NCBI GenBank assembly: GCA_023393235.1
Contig: JAEWMH010000216.1
Span: forward strand, 1 to 18,729
Length of the DNA stretch: 18,729 nucleotides
Source: Bacillota bacterium
GTDB taxonomy: Bacteria; Bacillota; Bacilli; Paenibacillales; NBRC-103111
Direction of reading: 5' to 3'
Below are positions 7,229 through 15,900 of the stretch, one piece after another. The stretch's first letter is position 1. Each line of letters opens with the position of its first letter. Made by a program: the position numbers and the translations under genes. Under the pieces are notes generated by a model. It worked only from the letters and a program-made list of their open reading frames with translations, ran no database searches and was not told the origin of the DNA.

Positions 7229-8206
7229 ATGTCAGTCCAACTCGAAGAGAAGCTCGGCAAACCCGGTATCTATACCCTGAAGAAGGAGTCCCTGTGGAGG
7301 CATGTCAGGAAGGAATGGAAAATCTACACCTTTCTGATCATCCCGGTGATCTACTTCCTGATCTTCAAGTATGCGCCGATGATCGGCAATATTATCGCCT
7401 TCCGCAAATACCGCGGCGGACCCAACTTCCTGGGTACCGAATGGGTAGGCTTTAACTACTTCCGGATGTTTATGAAGGACCCCAACTTCTGGCGCGCCTT
7501 CCGCAATACACTGTCGTTGAGTATTATTTATCTGCTGTTCCGCTTTCCGTTGACGCTGGGTTTTGCCTTGCTGCTCAATGAATTGCGCCGGATCAGGACC
7601 AAAAAGCTGGTTCAGACCATCTCCTACCTGCCCCACTTTATCTCCATGGTTATTGTGGCCGGTATGATCAAGGAGCTGCTGTCCAACACAGGTCCCGTCA
7701 ATACTCTCCTGGAGAATATGGGCTATGCCAAAATCGCCTTCCTGCAGCTGCCTCAATGGTTCCCGACCATCTATATCGCTTCGGGGATCTGGCAGGGTCT
7801 GGGCTGGGGTACAATCCTCTACCTGGCGGCGATGACCGGCATCAATACGGAGCTGTACGAAGCCGCCAAAATTGACGGCGCCAGCCGCGCCCGGTTAGCG
7901 TGGCATGTGACTATCCCCGGCATTCTGCCAACGGTAATGACCCTGCTGATTCTGGACATCGGCGGCATTCTTGGTTCGAATTTCGAGAAAATCCTGCTTC
8001 TTTATAACCCGCTTACCTACGAAAAAGCGGATGTTATCTCCACCTTCGTATACCGGATGGGTATCGGCGGCGGCAACTTCGGCAATACCGGCGGCAATTT
8101 CAGCTATGCTACCGCGGTGGGATTATTCGAAGGGATTATCGGACTGATTTTGGTGACCTTGGCCAATGAAGTATCCAAGCGGACAACCGAAACCAGCCTC
8201 TGGTAG
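7229..8206 (+). CDS. lplB: Sugar ABC transporter permease, LplB type
   Basis: This inner-membrane permease of 325 residues belongs to the carbohydrate-uptake (CUT1) class. The opening KEWKIYTFLIIPVIYFLIFKYAPMIGNIIAFRKYR is characteristic of the LplB group. Six hydrophobic segments are apparent. The cytoplasmic EAA loop that contacts the ATPase reads EAAKIDGASRARLAWHVTIPGILPT from residue ~211. It follows GH67 by 18 bases with the strong ribosome site GGAGGTGG and pairs with the next gene. Permeases of this group import aldouronates in Paenibacillus xylan-utilisation clusters; the substrate here is inferred from the GH67 neighbour. No ATP-binding subunit is encoded in the cluster. Confidence 0.93.
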   Translation: MSVQLEEKLGKPGIYTLKKESLWRHVRKEWKIYTFLIIPVIYFLIFKYAPMIGNIIAFRKYRGGPNFLGTEWVGFNYFRMFMKDPNFWRAFRNTLSLSIIYLLFRFPLTLGFALLLNELRRIRTKKLVQTISYLPHFISMVIVAGMIKELLSNTGPVNTLLENMGYAKIAFLQLPQWFPTIYIASGIWQGLGWGTILYLAAMTGINTELYEAAKIDGASRARLAWHVTIPGILPTVMTLLILDIGGILGSNFEKILLLYNPLTYEKADVISTFVYRMGIGGGNFGNTGGNFSYATAVGLFEGIIGLILVTLANEVSKRTTETSLW

Positions 8207-8220
8207 AAAGGAGCGGCACA

Positions 8221-9099
8221 ATGATAAAAGAAACGTTTTCGTACCGGCTGTTTCAGGTCTTCAATGCCATCATCATGACCTTCGTCTGTTTGGTGACGCT
8301 GTATCCTTTTGTCTACCTGATCGCCCAGTCCTTCAGCTCGGAAGCATCCATTTATGCGGGCAAGGTATTCCTGTATCCCGTGGAATTCACCTTTGAAACC
8401 TACAAGATTATCCTGAGCAAACCCGAGTTCTTCCAGTATTACGGCAACACCATCCTGTATGCAGTAGTGGGAACGGTCATCTCGGTAACCGCCACAGCTG
8501 TCCTTTCGTATCCGCTCTCTAAGGAGCGGCTGCGGCTCAACAAGTTCTTCATCCCCTTCGTCCTGTTCACCATGTATTTCGGCGGCGGGCTGATTCCCAA
8601 CTATATCCTGGTAGCCAAATCACTGGGCATGCGGGATACCATCTGGGCCATTGTCATTCCCGGGGCGATCAGCGCCTTCAACGTCATTTTGGTAAAAACC
8701 TTCTTCTCCAGCCTTCCCGGTGAGATTGAGGAGGCGGCCAAGGTGGACGGCCTGGGCGTGTACGGCATCTTTACCCGGATTACGGTACCCTTGTCCAAGC
8801 CGATTCTGGCCACGATGGTGCTGTTCAGTATGGTGGGCTTGTGGAATAACTGGTTTGGTCCGTCTCTTTACCTCCAGTCCAAGGATAAATGGCCGGTAGC
8901 CCTTTATCTGCGCCAGTTGATCGATAGTCTGGGAGGCACCGCGGCGGAAGCGGGAGCAAGCTCCGAGACCGACCGGCAAATTGCCGCCACCATCAAGTCT
9001 GCAGCCATGGTGCTGACCTCGCTGCCCATTATCTGCATTTACCCGTTTGTGCAGAAGTATTTCGTCCAGGGTATGATGATTGGTTCGGTTAAGGGCTGA
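8221..9099 (+). CDS. ytcP: Sugar ABC transporter permease, YtcP type
   Basis: This is the second permease of the heterodimeric importer, 292 residues long with about six membrane segments. It opens with FNAIIMTFVCLVTLYPFVYLIAQSFSS, typical of the YtcP/AraQ group. The EAA loop is EEAAKVDGLGVYGIFTRITVPLSKPI, around residue 170-195, and the end, YPFVQKYFVQGMMIGSVKG, is the usual conserved C-terminus. It starts 14 bases after the LplB-type gene with the ribosome site AAAGGAG. It should form the membrane channel with that protein, energised by a shared ATPase encoded elsewhere (inference). Confidence 0.93.
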   Translation: MIKETFSYRLFQVFNAIIMTFVCLVTLYPFVYLIAQSFSSEASIYAGKVFLYPVEFTFETYKIILSKPEFFQYYGNTILYAVVGTVISVTATAVLSYPLSKERLRLNKFFIPFVLFTMYFGGGLIPNYILVAKSLGMRDTIWAIVIPGAISAFNVILVKTFFSSLPGEIEEAAKVDGLGVYGIFTRITVPLSKPILATMVLFSMVGLWNNWFGPSLYLQSKDKWPVALYLRQLIDSLGGTAAEAGASSETDRQIAATIKSAAMVLTSLPIICIYPFVQKYFVQGMMIGSVKG

Positions 9100-9101
9100 T
9101 C

Positions 9102-9115
9102 GGCAAGCGCTTGCC
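9102..9115. promoter_or_regulatory. Perfect 14-bp palindrome, cre-like operator
   Basis: GGCAAGCGCTTGCC begins 2 bases after the YtcP stop codon and is flanked on both sides by TGATC. The AAGCGCTT core with central CG is the core of LacI-family operators, including the CcpA catabolite-response element TGWAANCGNTNWCA; only the outermost bases deviate. It could serve catabolite repression (promoter block or roadblock) of the downstream lipoprotein gene. As RNA it could also form a short hairpin, but no U-tract follows, so it is not a terminator. Confidence 0.45.
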
Positions 9116-9170
9116 TGATCACCGCGCCGCACCTCATTAAACGCGTAAATCCCGGGGGGGTTCTTCGGTC

Positions 9171-9231
9171 TTTGCGCCATACATGCCAAAATCCAGAAGA
9201 TGCTTATGAGGCCAGTTTTTGCTGGCGCAAA
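9171..9231 (+). promoter_or_regulatory. Leader inverted repeat with alternative hairpin before the lipoprotein gene
   Basis: TTTGCGCCA (9171-9179) pairs perfectly with TGGCGCAAA (9223-9231) across a 43-base loop. Inside the loop, GCCAG (9211-9215) can pair with CTGGC (9222-9226). The two helices share bases 9223-9226 and cannot form together. The 3' arm ends about 10 bases before the GGGAGG ribosome site of the lipoprotein gene. This could be a switch, or a processing/stability element that raises lipoprotein mRNA relative to permease mRNA. Function is inferred. Confidence 0.4.
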
Positions 9232-9250
9232 AAAGTACAGGGAGGTTCGT

Positions 9251-10906
9251 ATGAAAACAATTAGCAAAGTTATGAGTGGTACGTTGGCCGTTATTATGGC
9301 CGCAGGGCTGGTTGCATGCAGCGATTCCAAGGATTCCGGTGCCTCACCGAATGCCAGTGCCCCAGTGGATGAATCCAAGCTGGACTACACGTACGGCGAA
9401 AACAAAACCTTCAAGTCCAACGAGCCTGTCACGTATTCCGTTATGTACAGCGACAACGAAGCCTATCCGTACAAACAAAACTGGCGGCTGTGGAGCGCCA
9501 TCACCGAAAAAAGCAATGTGAACATGAAGCTTACGGTTACCGCCCGGACCGAATACGAAAACCAGAAGTCCCTTCTGGTGAACAGCGGCGACGCCCCCTA
9601 CATCATTCCCAAAACCTATGAGGAAGCGGCTTTTGTAGCCGGCGGACAGATTGTTCCCATCAGCGATTGGGTCAAGTATATGCCCAACTATATGAAAGCG
9701 GTTAAAGACTGGGGACTGGATAAGGACCTTCAGGCTAAGCTGCAGGCCAACGGCAAGTATTATGTGCTTCCCGGTCTGTGGGAATCCGCAGGCGGCGGCT
9801 ATTCCTACGTCATCCGCAAGGATGTGTTCAAGGCAGCCGGTGTGGACATAGAAGCATTGGAGAACAAGTGGACGTATGAGGATTTTTATGAAGCGCTTAA
9901 AAAGGTAAAAGCACATACCGGCGCCAAATATGTATGGTCCGACCAATACCAAGGCAAATCCACAATGAACATTGCTGCTGTTCCCTACGGTGTAACCGGA
10001 GGCTGGGGATTGGCCAACGGCCTGCAATTTGACCACGACAAGAAGGAATTTTATTTTGCCAATACCACCAATGACTATAAGGCCTATGTAACCTTCCTGA
10101 ACAAGCTGGTGAAGGAAGGGCTGATGGATCCCGAGTCCTTCACCCAAACGGATGACGCCGCCCGGGCCAAGTTCTACAAGGGCGACACCTATATAATCAA
10201 CGGCAACTACCAATTCCTCGCCGAATCCAAAGCCAAGATGCAGGTGCCCAATGCCGATCTGTACATGACCATTCAGCCCGGCGGTCCCAAAGGCCAGCTG
10301 CAAATTGAAACCTCCCGTCTGGAAAACGGCGTGATGATCAGCAAAAAAGCGCTGGATGAGCTGGGCCAGGAGAAGTTTATCAAGATGCTGCGTTTTGTTG
10401 ACTGGCTCTGGTACTCCGATGAAGGCCAAACCCTGAGCCTGTGGGGTGTGGAAGGCGAAACCTATACCAAGGACTCCAACGGCAACTTTACCCTGACCAA
10501 GGATATTACCTATAACGGGATGAACCCCACCGGAACCAAAAAGCTGAATGTGGACTATGGCTTTGCCAACGGCGTATTCGCTTATGGCGGCACCACCAAG
10601 CTGCGTCTGTCCAAAATGACCGACGGTGAGAAGAACTTTACGGACCGCGTCCTGAAAAACCGGCAGCCCCGGAAGCTGGCTCCGCCGATCATGGCCTCTG
10701 CGGATGAGGGCGAGCAAATGAACCTGATCTCCAAGCCGCTGATGGACTTCGTCTCCACCGCTACACTGAAGTTTATTACCGGCCAGCAGGATATCAACTC
10801 CGGTTGGGATGCGTATGTCAAACAAGCGGATGCCAACGGCTCCGCCCGCTATACCAAAATGGCCAATGATGTATTCGCCAAAACCAAGTCGATTCTGGGT
10901 TATTAA
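9251..10906 (+). CDS. lplA: Sugar-binding lipoprotein of the LplB/YtcP-type importer
   Basis: This is the extracellular solute-binding subunit, 551 residues. A lysine-containing N-terminus, a hydrophobic stretch (VMSGTLAVIMAAG) and the lipobox LVAC with cysteine C23 show a type II lipoprotein signal, so the mature protein is about 529 residues anchored to the outer membrane face. A Ser/Ala/Asp linker after the cysteine is followed by the two-lobed family 1 binding-protein fold. NGVMISKKALDELGQEKFIKMLRFVDWLWYSDEGQ is typical of the large LplA/YtcQ group. The start is ATG 9251, after GGGAGG at 9240-9245. It is the last gene of the operon, although in related clusters the binding protein often comes first, and it has a 151-base structured leader. 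Substrate specificity for aldouronates is inferred from GH67. Confidence 0.92.
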   Translation: MKTISKVMSGTLAVIMAAGLVACSDSKDSGASPNASAPVDESKLDYTYGENKTFKSNEPVTYSVMYSDNEAYPYKQNWRLWSAITEKSNVNMKLTVTARTEYENQKSLLVNSGDAPYIIPKTYEEAAFVAGGQIVPISDWVKYMPNYMKAVKDWGLDKDLQAKLQANGKYYVLPGLWESAGGGYSYVIRKDVFKAAGVDIEALENKWTYEDFYEALKKVKAHTGAKYVWSDQYQGKSTMNIAAVPYGVTGGWGLANGLQFDHDKKEFYFANTTNDYKAYVTFLNKLVKEGLMDPESFTQTDDAARAKFYKGDTYIINGNYQFLAESKAKMQVPNADLYMTIQPGGPKGQLQIETSRLENGVMISKKALDELGQEKFIKMLRFVDWLWYSDEGQTLSLWGVEGETYTKDSNGNFTLTKDITYNGMNPTGTKKLNVDYGFANGVFAYGGTTKLRLSKMTDGEKNFTDRVLKNRQPRKLAPPIMASADEGEQMNLISKPLMDFVSTATLKFITGQQDINSGWDAYVKQADANGSARYTKMANDVFAKTKSILGY

Positions 10907-10927
10907 TACAGTCGGAAAAAGGTATAC

Positions 10928-10953
10928 AAAAGGCGTCCTCTGGGACGCCTTTT
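10928..10953. terminator. Bidirectional terminator between the sugar operon and the symporter gene
   Basis: An 11-bp perfect stem AAAAGGCGTCC (10928-10938) / GGACGCCTTTT (10943-10953) with a 4-base loop has A-runs on one side and T-runs on the other. It can therefore terminate the rightward operon (stop at 10906) and the leftward symporter gene (stop at 10970). Confidence 0.88.
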
Positions 10954-10969
10954 GCTGCTGCCAATGGGG

Positions 10970-12352
10970 TTATTCCGCTTTCGGCAAGCCGTCTGACTTC
11001 AATGAAAATTTAGCCGCTGCCTCGTCTTGGGTATGTTTCCGGTATTTGCGGGTTTCCGCCACCACGACCCCAGATAAAGCAATGAGGGCAATCAGATTGG
11101 GGAAGGCCATTAAGCCGTTGACGATATCTGCCAGCAGCCAGATGGCGTCCAGCTTGATGAAGGCGCCGCCTGCAACAATGGCTACAAAAATGTAACGGTA
11201 GGGTTTGATTCCTTTGACACCGACGAGATATTCGACGCAGCGTTCGCCGTAATAGTTCCAGCCGATTATCGTGGTGAAGGCAAAAAGGATAATGGAGACA
11301 GTGATGATTTCGGCGCCGAAGGCAGGGAAGGCGCTTGCGAAGGCATCCTGCGTCATGCTTGCCCCTGCGCTGCTGCCGTTCCATACGCCGGATACAAGGA
11401 GAGCCAAGCCTGTCAGATTACAGATAATGATCGTATCGATAAATGTCCCGGTCATGGAAATCAGCCCCTGCTCTGCCGGCCATTTGGTTTTGGCTGCAGC
11501 TGCGGCGATGGGGGCGCTTCCCAATCCCGATTCATTGGAGAAAATACCTCTGGCTACGCCGCTTCTCAGGGCCAGCATAATAGTTGCACCGGCAAAGCCG
11601 CCGCTTGCCGCCGTGGCGGAGAAGGCGGATTCCCAAATAAGCGCGATAACGGAAGGTAGCTCTCCGGCAAACCGGATCAGAACGCCAAGACAAGCTGCAA
11701 CATAGAGAACAGACATAAAAGGAACAATTTTGGTAGAAACGTTGGAGATGCTTTTAATGCCGCCGATGGTAACGACAGCGGTCAGGATAGCGATCACAAT
11801 TGCGGTTACCGCCACAGGAATGCCAAAGCTGGATTCGGTTGAGGTGACAATGGCATTCACCTGGGGGAAAGTGCCGATTCCAAACAGGGCAACAAGGACG
11901 CCGCTGGCGGCAAACAGGATGGCTAACGGCTTAAAGCGACGGCCCATACCGTTCTCAATGTAATACATGGGCCCTCCGGAAAATTGCCCGTGCTTGTCTT
12001 TGACCCGGTATTTAACCGCCAACAGACCTTCTGCATATTTGGTAGCCATGCCCAAGAACGCGGCCAATAGCATCCAGAAAAGCGCGCCGGGGCCTCCCAT
12101 CTTGATGGCAGTAGCTACGCCGACAATATTTCCCGTACCCACAGTCGCGGCCAGTGCTGTGCTGAGAGCCCCGAAGCTGCTTATATCGCCATTTCCTTCG
12201 TTAGGAGCTTTGCCGATGAGCCGGAGCGCCTTCGGCAGGCGCAGCACTTGCAGCAGACCGAGCCTGACCGTAAGCAGAATGCCGGTTCCCATGACCAGAA
12301 TCAGAAGGGGTGGACCCCATATCCAACTGTCGATGCTTTCCAATATACCCAT
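10970..12352 (-). CDS. Na+:alanine/glycine symporter (AGCS family)
   Basis: This 460-residue membrane transporter takes up alanine or glycine with sodium. The hydrophobicity pattern gives about 11 membrane segments. Family signatures include ALAATVGTGNIVGVATAI around residue 75, GGPGALFWMLLAAFLGMATKYAEGLLAVKYR (86-116), FSGGPMYYIENGMG (124-137) and NESGLGSAPIAAAAAKT (273-289). The closest named B. subtilis relative is AlsT. The start is preceded by GAAGGA about 7 bases upstream. The leader carries a tandem glycine riboswitch and terminator, which argues that glycine is a physiological substrate. The sign of control (glycine turning uptake on or off) cannot be decided from the sequence. Confidence 0.95.
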   Translation of the reverse strand: MGILESIDSWIWGPPLLILVMGTGILLTVRLGLLQVLRLPKALRLIGKAPNEGNGDISSFGALSTALAATVGTGNIVGVATAIKMGGPGALFWMLLAAFLGMATKYAEGLLAVKYRVKDKHGQFSGGPMYYIENGMGRRFKPLAILFAASGVLVALFGIGTFPQVNAIVTSTESSFGIPVAVTAIVIAILTAVVTIGGIKSISNVSTKIVPFMSVLYVAACLGVLIRFAGELPSVIALIWESAFSATAASGGFAGATIMLALRSGVARGIFSNESGLGSAPIAAAAAKTKWPAEQGLISMTGTFIDTIIICNLTGLALLVSGVWNGSSAGASMTQDAFASAFPAFGAEIITVSIILFAFTTIIGWNYYGERCVEYLVGVKGIKPYRYIFVAIVAGGAFIKLDAIWLLADIVNGLMAFPNLIALIALSGVVVAETRKYRKHTQDEAAAKFSLKSDGLPKAE

Positions 12353-12388
12353 GTGTCATTCCTTCTCCCTTATCAAGTTTTGGTAAAC

Positions 12389-12417
12389 AAAAAAAGCCCG
12401 ATCCATAGGATCCGACT
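12389..12417 (-). terminator. Leader terminator, expression platform of the glycine riboswitch
   Basis: On the minus strand AGTCGGATCC pairs with GGATCGGGCT across a TAT loop (9 of 10 positions pair, one G-G mismatch), followed by seven U residues. It lies between the riboswitch and the symporter start, so it is a conditional attenuator rather than a gene-end terminator. Upstream, ACGGGT next to the aptamer (12523-12528) can pair with ACCCGT (12448-12453), giving an extended platform structure. Confidence 0.8.
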
Positions 12418-12528
12418 CTGAAAAACCGATTATAGGTATGGGAAAATACGGGTATGCATAAATAACAGCAAGGAAAATGCCCATGTTAATAAACATAAAC
12501 GCGGAGCATTCCTTCCAAGTAAACCCGT

Positions 12529-12695
12529 CTCTGTCCTTTTGCCTGAGAGTTTAAGCAGGTATTGCCTGCCGTGCCCCTTCGGCGCCCAATAATGGATCTC
12601 TCCAGAGTGCTGTCCGTTAACGGTCCCGCTTCCTGTTCGGAAGCACCTGAGAGCGTACCCCTTCGGTTGAAACGATGGTTTCATCTCCCGCTAAC
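12529..12695 (-). promoter_or_regulatory. Tandem glycine riboswitch
   Basis: Two complete glycine aptamers read leftward. Aptamer I (12695 to 12616) is closed by GTTAGCGG / CCGTTAAC and contains GGGAGA, ACCGAAGGGGTA and CTCTCAGGTGCTTCC. Aptamer II (12607 to 12529) is closed by CTCTG / CAGAG and contains GGAGAG, GCCGAAGGGGCA and ACTCTCAGGCAAAAGGACAG. An 8-base linker separates them. The layout matches the gcvT-leader riboswitch of Bacillus. Here it controls the Na+:alanine/glycine symporter through the terminator at 12389-12417. Confidence 0.95.
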
Positions 12696-12744
12696 ATCAT
12701 CCAGCTGTGATTGAATTATGAAGTTGTAAATTGAATTTTGGTTA

Positions 12745-12773
12745 ATTATAACCGCCTGTATGGAAGGCAACAA
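12745..12773 (-). promoter_or_regulatory. Promoter of the glycine-riboswitch transcript
   Basis: On the minus strand a perfect -10 TATAAT (12750 to 12745) is preceded by TTGTTG (12773 to 12768) with a 17-base spacer. It would start transcription about 45 bases before the first aptamer, which fits a leader transcript. Confidence 0.6.
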
Positions 12774-12859
12774 GTGAACAAAGTGTGAATGGTCATCTTT
12801 CCCGGAGAATAAAAGCATAGCCTATGTCTGTAAAGATTTGAATAATGATCATTAAGGTC

Positions 12860-12888
12860 TTACGTCCGGGCGGGTTCGGCATTATAAT
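12860..12888 (+). promoter_or_regulatory. Promoter of the fused activator gene
   Basis: TATAAT (12883-12888) is a perfect sigma-A -10 box, with TTACGT (12860-12865) 17 bases upstream as a moderate -35. A 12-bp perfect palindrome TAATGATCATTA (12843-12854) lies just upstream of the -35. Confidence 0.65.
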
Positions 12889-12906
12889 GGGAAGATAGAC
12901 TTCATA

Positions 12907-12924
12907 TGCCAATTCGAGTTGGCA
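12907..12924. promoter_or_regulatory. Near-perfect 18-bp palindrome in the activator leader
   Basis: TGCCAATTCGAGTTGGCA is symmetric except for one position pair, which would still be a G-U pair in RNA. It begins about 18 bases after the -10 box, within the first transcribed bases, so it could be a repressor operator or a 5' hairpin. A second small inverted repeat, GTGTG-AA-CACAC (12934-12945), ends directly against the start codon. Confidence 0.45.
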
Positions 12925-12945
12925 GTAGAAAGAGTGTGAACACAC

Positions 12946-15900
12946 ATGAGGGATCGGTTATGCATGGGACTGGATATCGGTTCCACAACTGTAAAGCTGG
13001 TGATTCTGGATGGGCATGGGCAGCTGATCTATGACAAATACGAACGCCATTACTCGGATATCCGCACCACAACATTTCGTTTGTTAAAAGAGGCCTGTGT
13101 CCGTTATTCCGGCTCCAGCGTTTCTGTGCGCGTAACCGGTTCCGGCGGCATTGCCGTCTCCAAGTGGCTGGGTCTGCCCTTCATCCAGGAAGTGGTGGCT
13201 GGCACGGAAGCGGTGGAGCGCTTTATCCCCCACACCGATGTGGCCATTGAGCTGGGCGGCGAGGATGCCAAGATCACCTTCTTCCAAGGTACGGTGGACC
13301 AGCGGATGAACGGCGCCTGCGCAGGCGGCACGGGAGCCTTCGTGGACCAGATGGCGGCGCTGCTGCAGACTGACGCGGCAGGCTTGAACGAGCTGGCAGG
13401 CCGCTACCAGACGCTGTACCCCATCGCCTCGCGCTGCGGCGTTTTTGCCAAAACGGACGTGCAGCCGCTTCTGAATGAAGGCGCCAACCGGGAGGACATT
13501 GCCGCCTCCGTATTCCAAGCGGTAGTGAACCAAACCATCGGAGGGTTGGCCGGCGGCAAAAAAATCAAAGGCAATGTGGCGTTCCTGGGAGGGCCACTGT
13601 ACTACCTGACGGAGCTGCGGCGGCGTTTTATCGAAACCCTCGCCCTGCCTCCGGAGCAGGTGATCATGCCTGCTCATTCCCAGCTGTACGTGGCTATGGG
13701 GGCGGCCTTGTCTTCCCGTGGGGATGAGCTGGTAACCATTAAGTCCCTGGCGGCTTCCCTGCCCCGGCTGTTCGAGGCCCGTGAGGAGGCTTCCGGCAGG
13801 CTTGCGCCCCTGTTCGCCTCAGAGGAGGAGCTGGAGCAGTTCCGGCAGAGGCATAACCAGACGGTGGGGCAGCGCAGTCTGGCCGATTATGCGGGCAAGT
13901 GCTTCCTGGGCATCGACGCCGGCTCCACCACCACCAAAGCGGCCCTGATCGACGAAGAGGGCAACCTTTTGTTTACCCGGTATATGCGCAACGGCGGCAA
14001 ACCGCTGCAATCAGCGGTCTCCATCGTGCGGGAGATGTACCAAGAGATGCCGGCGGGAGCCATTGTGGCCGGAGCGACCATTACCGGCTATGGAGAAGGT
14101 CTCATACAGGCGGCGCTGGGCGCCGAATGGGGCGAAATCGAGACGGTGGCCCACTATAAGGCGGCGAGCCATTTCCTGCCGGAGGTGGATCTGATTATCG
14201 ACATCGGCGGCCAGGATATGAAGTGCCTGCGGATCAAAAACGGGGCCATCGACAGCATTATGCTGAACGAAGCCTGTTCGTCGGGCTGCGGCTCCTTCCT
14301 GGAATCCTTCGCCGAATCCCTGCAGATGAATGTGGAGGAGTTTGCGCAGAGCGCCTTGCTGGCCAAGGAACCCTTGGACCTGGGCTCCCGCTGCACCGTC
14401 TTCATGAACTCCAAGGTGAAGCAGGCCCAGAAGGAAGGGGCTACTGTGGGAGAAATCTCTGCGGGTCTGTCCTATTCCGTGATTCATAACGCCCTGTACA
14501 AGGTCATCAAGATCCGCAACCCGGAGGAGCTGGGCCGGCATATCGTCGTTCAGGGAGGAACCTTCAAGAACGATGCGGTGCTGCGGGCTTTTGAACGGCT
14601 GACGGGCCGGGAGACGGTGCGTCCGGAGATTGCCGGCATCATGGGCGCCTTCGGCGCCGCCCTGATCGCCAGGGAACGCGGAGCCGCTAATGAGCGGAGC
14701 ACGCTCCTGGATGCCGGGGCCTTGGAGCTATTGGCCTTCGAATCGAAGATGGAGCGCTGCAAGCTGTGCGGCAATCAATGCCTGATGACGGTGAACAGCT
14801 TCGGTGATGGCAGACGCCACGTAACCGGCAACCGCTGCGAGCGGGGCGCCGGCGGGGAGAAGTCCTGTGAGGATACACCGAACCTGTTTGATTATAAGTA
14901 CAAGCGCCTCTTCGGCTACAAATCTCTGCCGGAGGAGGAAGCGGTCCGGGGCAAGGTGGGCATTCCCCGTGTTCTGAACATGTACGAGAATTATCCTTTT
15001 TGGCATACCTTCTTTACGGCTCTGAAGTTCAGGGTAGAGCTCTCGCCCAAGTCCACCCGGCGGCTTTATGAGCAGGGCTTGGAGTCCGTGCCTTCGGATA
15101 CGGTCTGCTTCCCGGCCAAGCTGACCCATGGTCATGTCACCAGTCTGGCCAAGCGGGATGTGCGGTTTATCTTTTACCCCTGCCTGCCTTACGAACGCAA
15201 TGAGCATCCCGACGCCAACGACCATTACAATTGTCCCGTGGTGGCCTCCTATCCGGAGGTGCTGCACAACAATCTGGATGTGCTGAAGGAGCGGGGAATC
15301 CCCTTCCTGTATCCGTATTTGCCCTATGACAATACGGAGCGTCTGGCTCGGCGGCTCTATGAGGAGCTGAAGGACTACGGAGTCACCCGCCGTGAGGTGG
15401 AAGCTGCGGTTCAGGCGGCCAGGGAGGAGGAGGCACGGGCCCAGGCGGATATCCGACGCAAGGGCGAGGAAACCCTGCAGATGCTGAAGGCTACGGGACA
15501 GCGTGGGATTGTGCTGGCGGGACGCCCTTATCATCTTGATCCGGAAATCCATCACGGTATCCCTGATCTGGTAGCGGGTATGGGCCTTGCCGTACTGACG
15601 GAGGATTCAGTGGCCCACCTGGAGAAGGTGGAGCGGCCCCTGACCTTTGTGGATCAATGGATGTACCATTCCCGACTGTATGCAGCTGCGTCCCTGGTAG
15701 CCCGCGAGCCCAATCTGGAGCTGGTGCAGCTCAATTCCTTCGGCTGCGGCATCGATGCCATCACCGGAGACCAGGTGAAGGAGATTCTGGAGCAGTCCGG
15801 CCGGATGCATACCCTCCTGAAGATTGACGAAGGCAGTAATCTGGGGGCAGTGCGTATCCGCATCCGGTCTCTCTTGGCGGCGATGGAGGAGCGCCGGATG

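Noticed and set aside
9151..9160. CCCGGGGGGG run as a possible slippage or frameshift site
   Set aside because: It lies in non-coding sequence between two intact genes, so no reading frame is affected.
9344..10825. 493-codon open frame antisense to the lipoprotein gene
   Set aside because: The + strand has a lipobox, a ribosome site and binding-protein motifs; the antisense frame has no ribosome site or recognisable family.
12430..12684. 84-codon open frame on the minus strand upstream of the symporter
   Set aside because: It lies almost wholly over the glycine aptamers, has no ribosome site, and its sequence constraint is explained by RNA structure.
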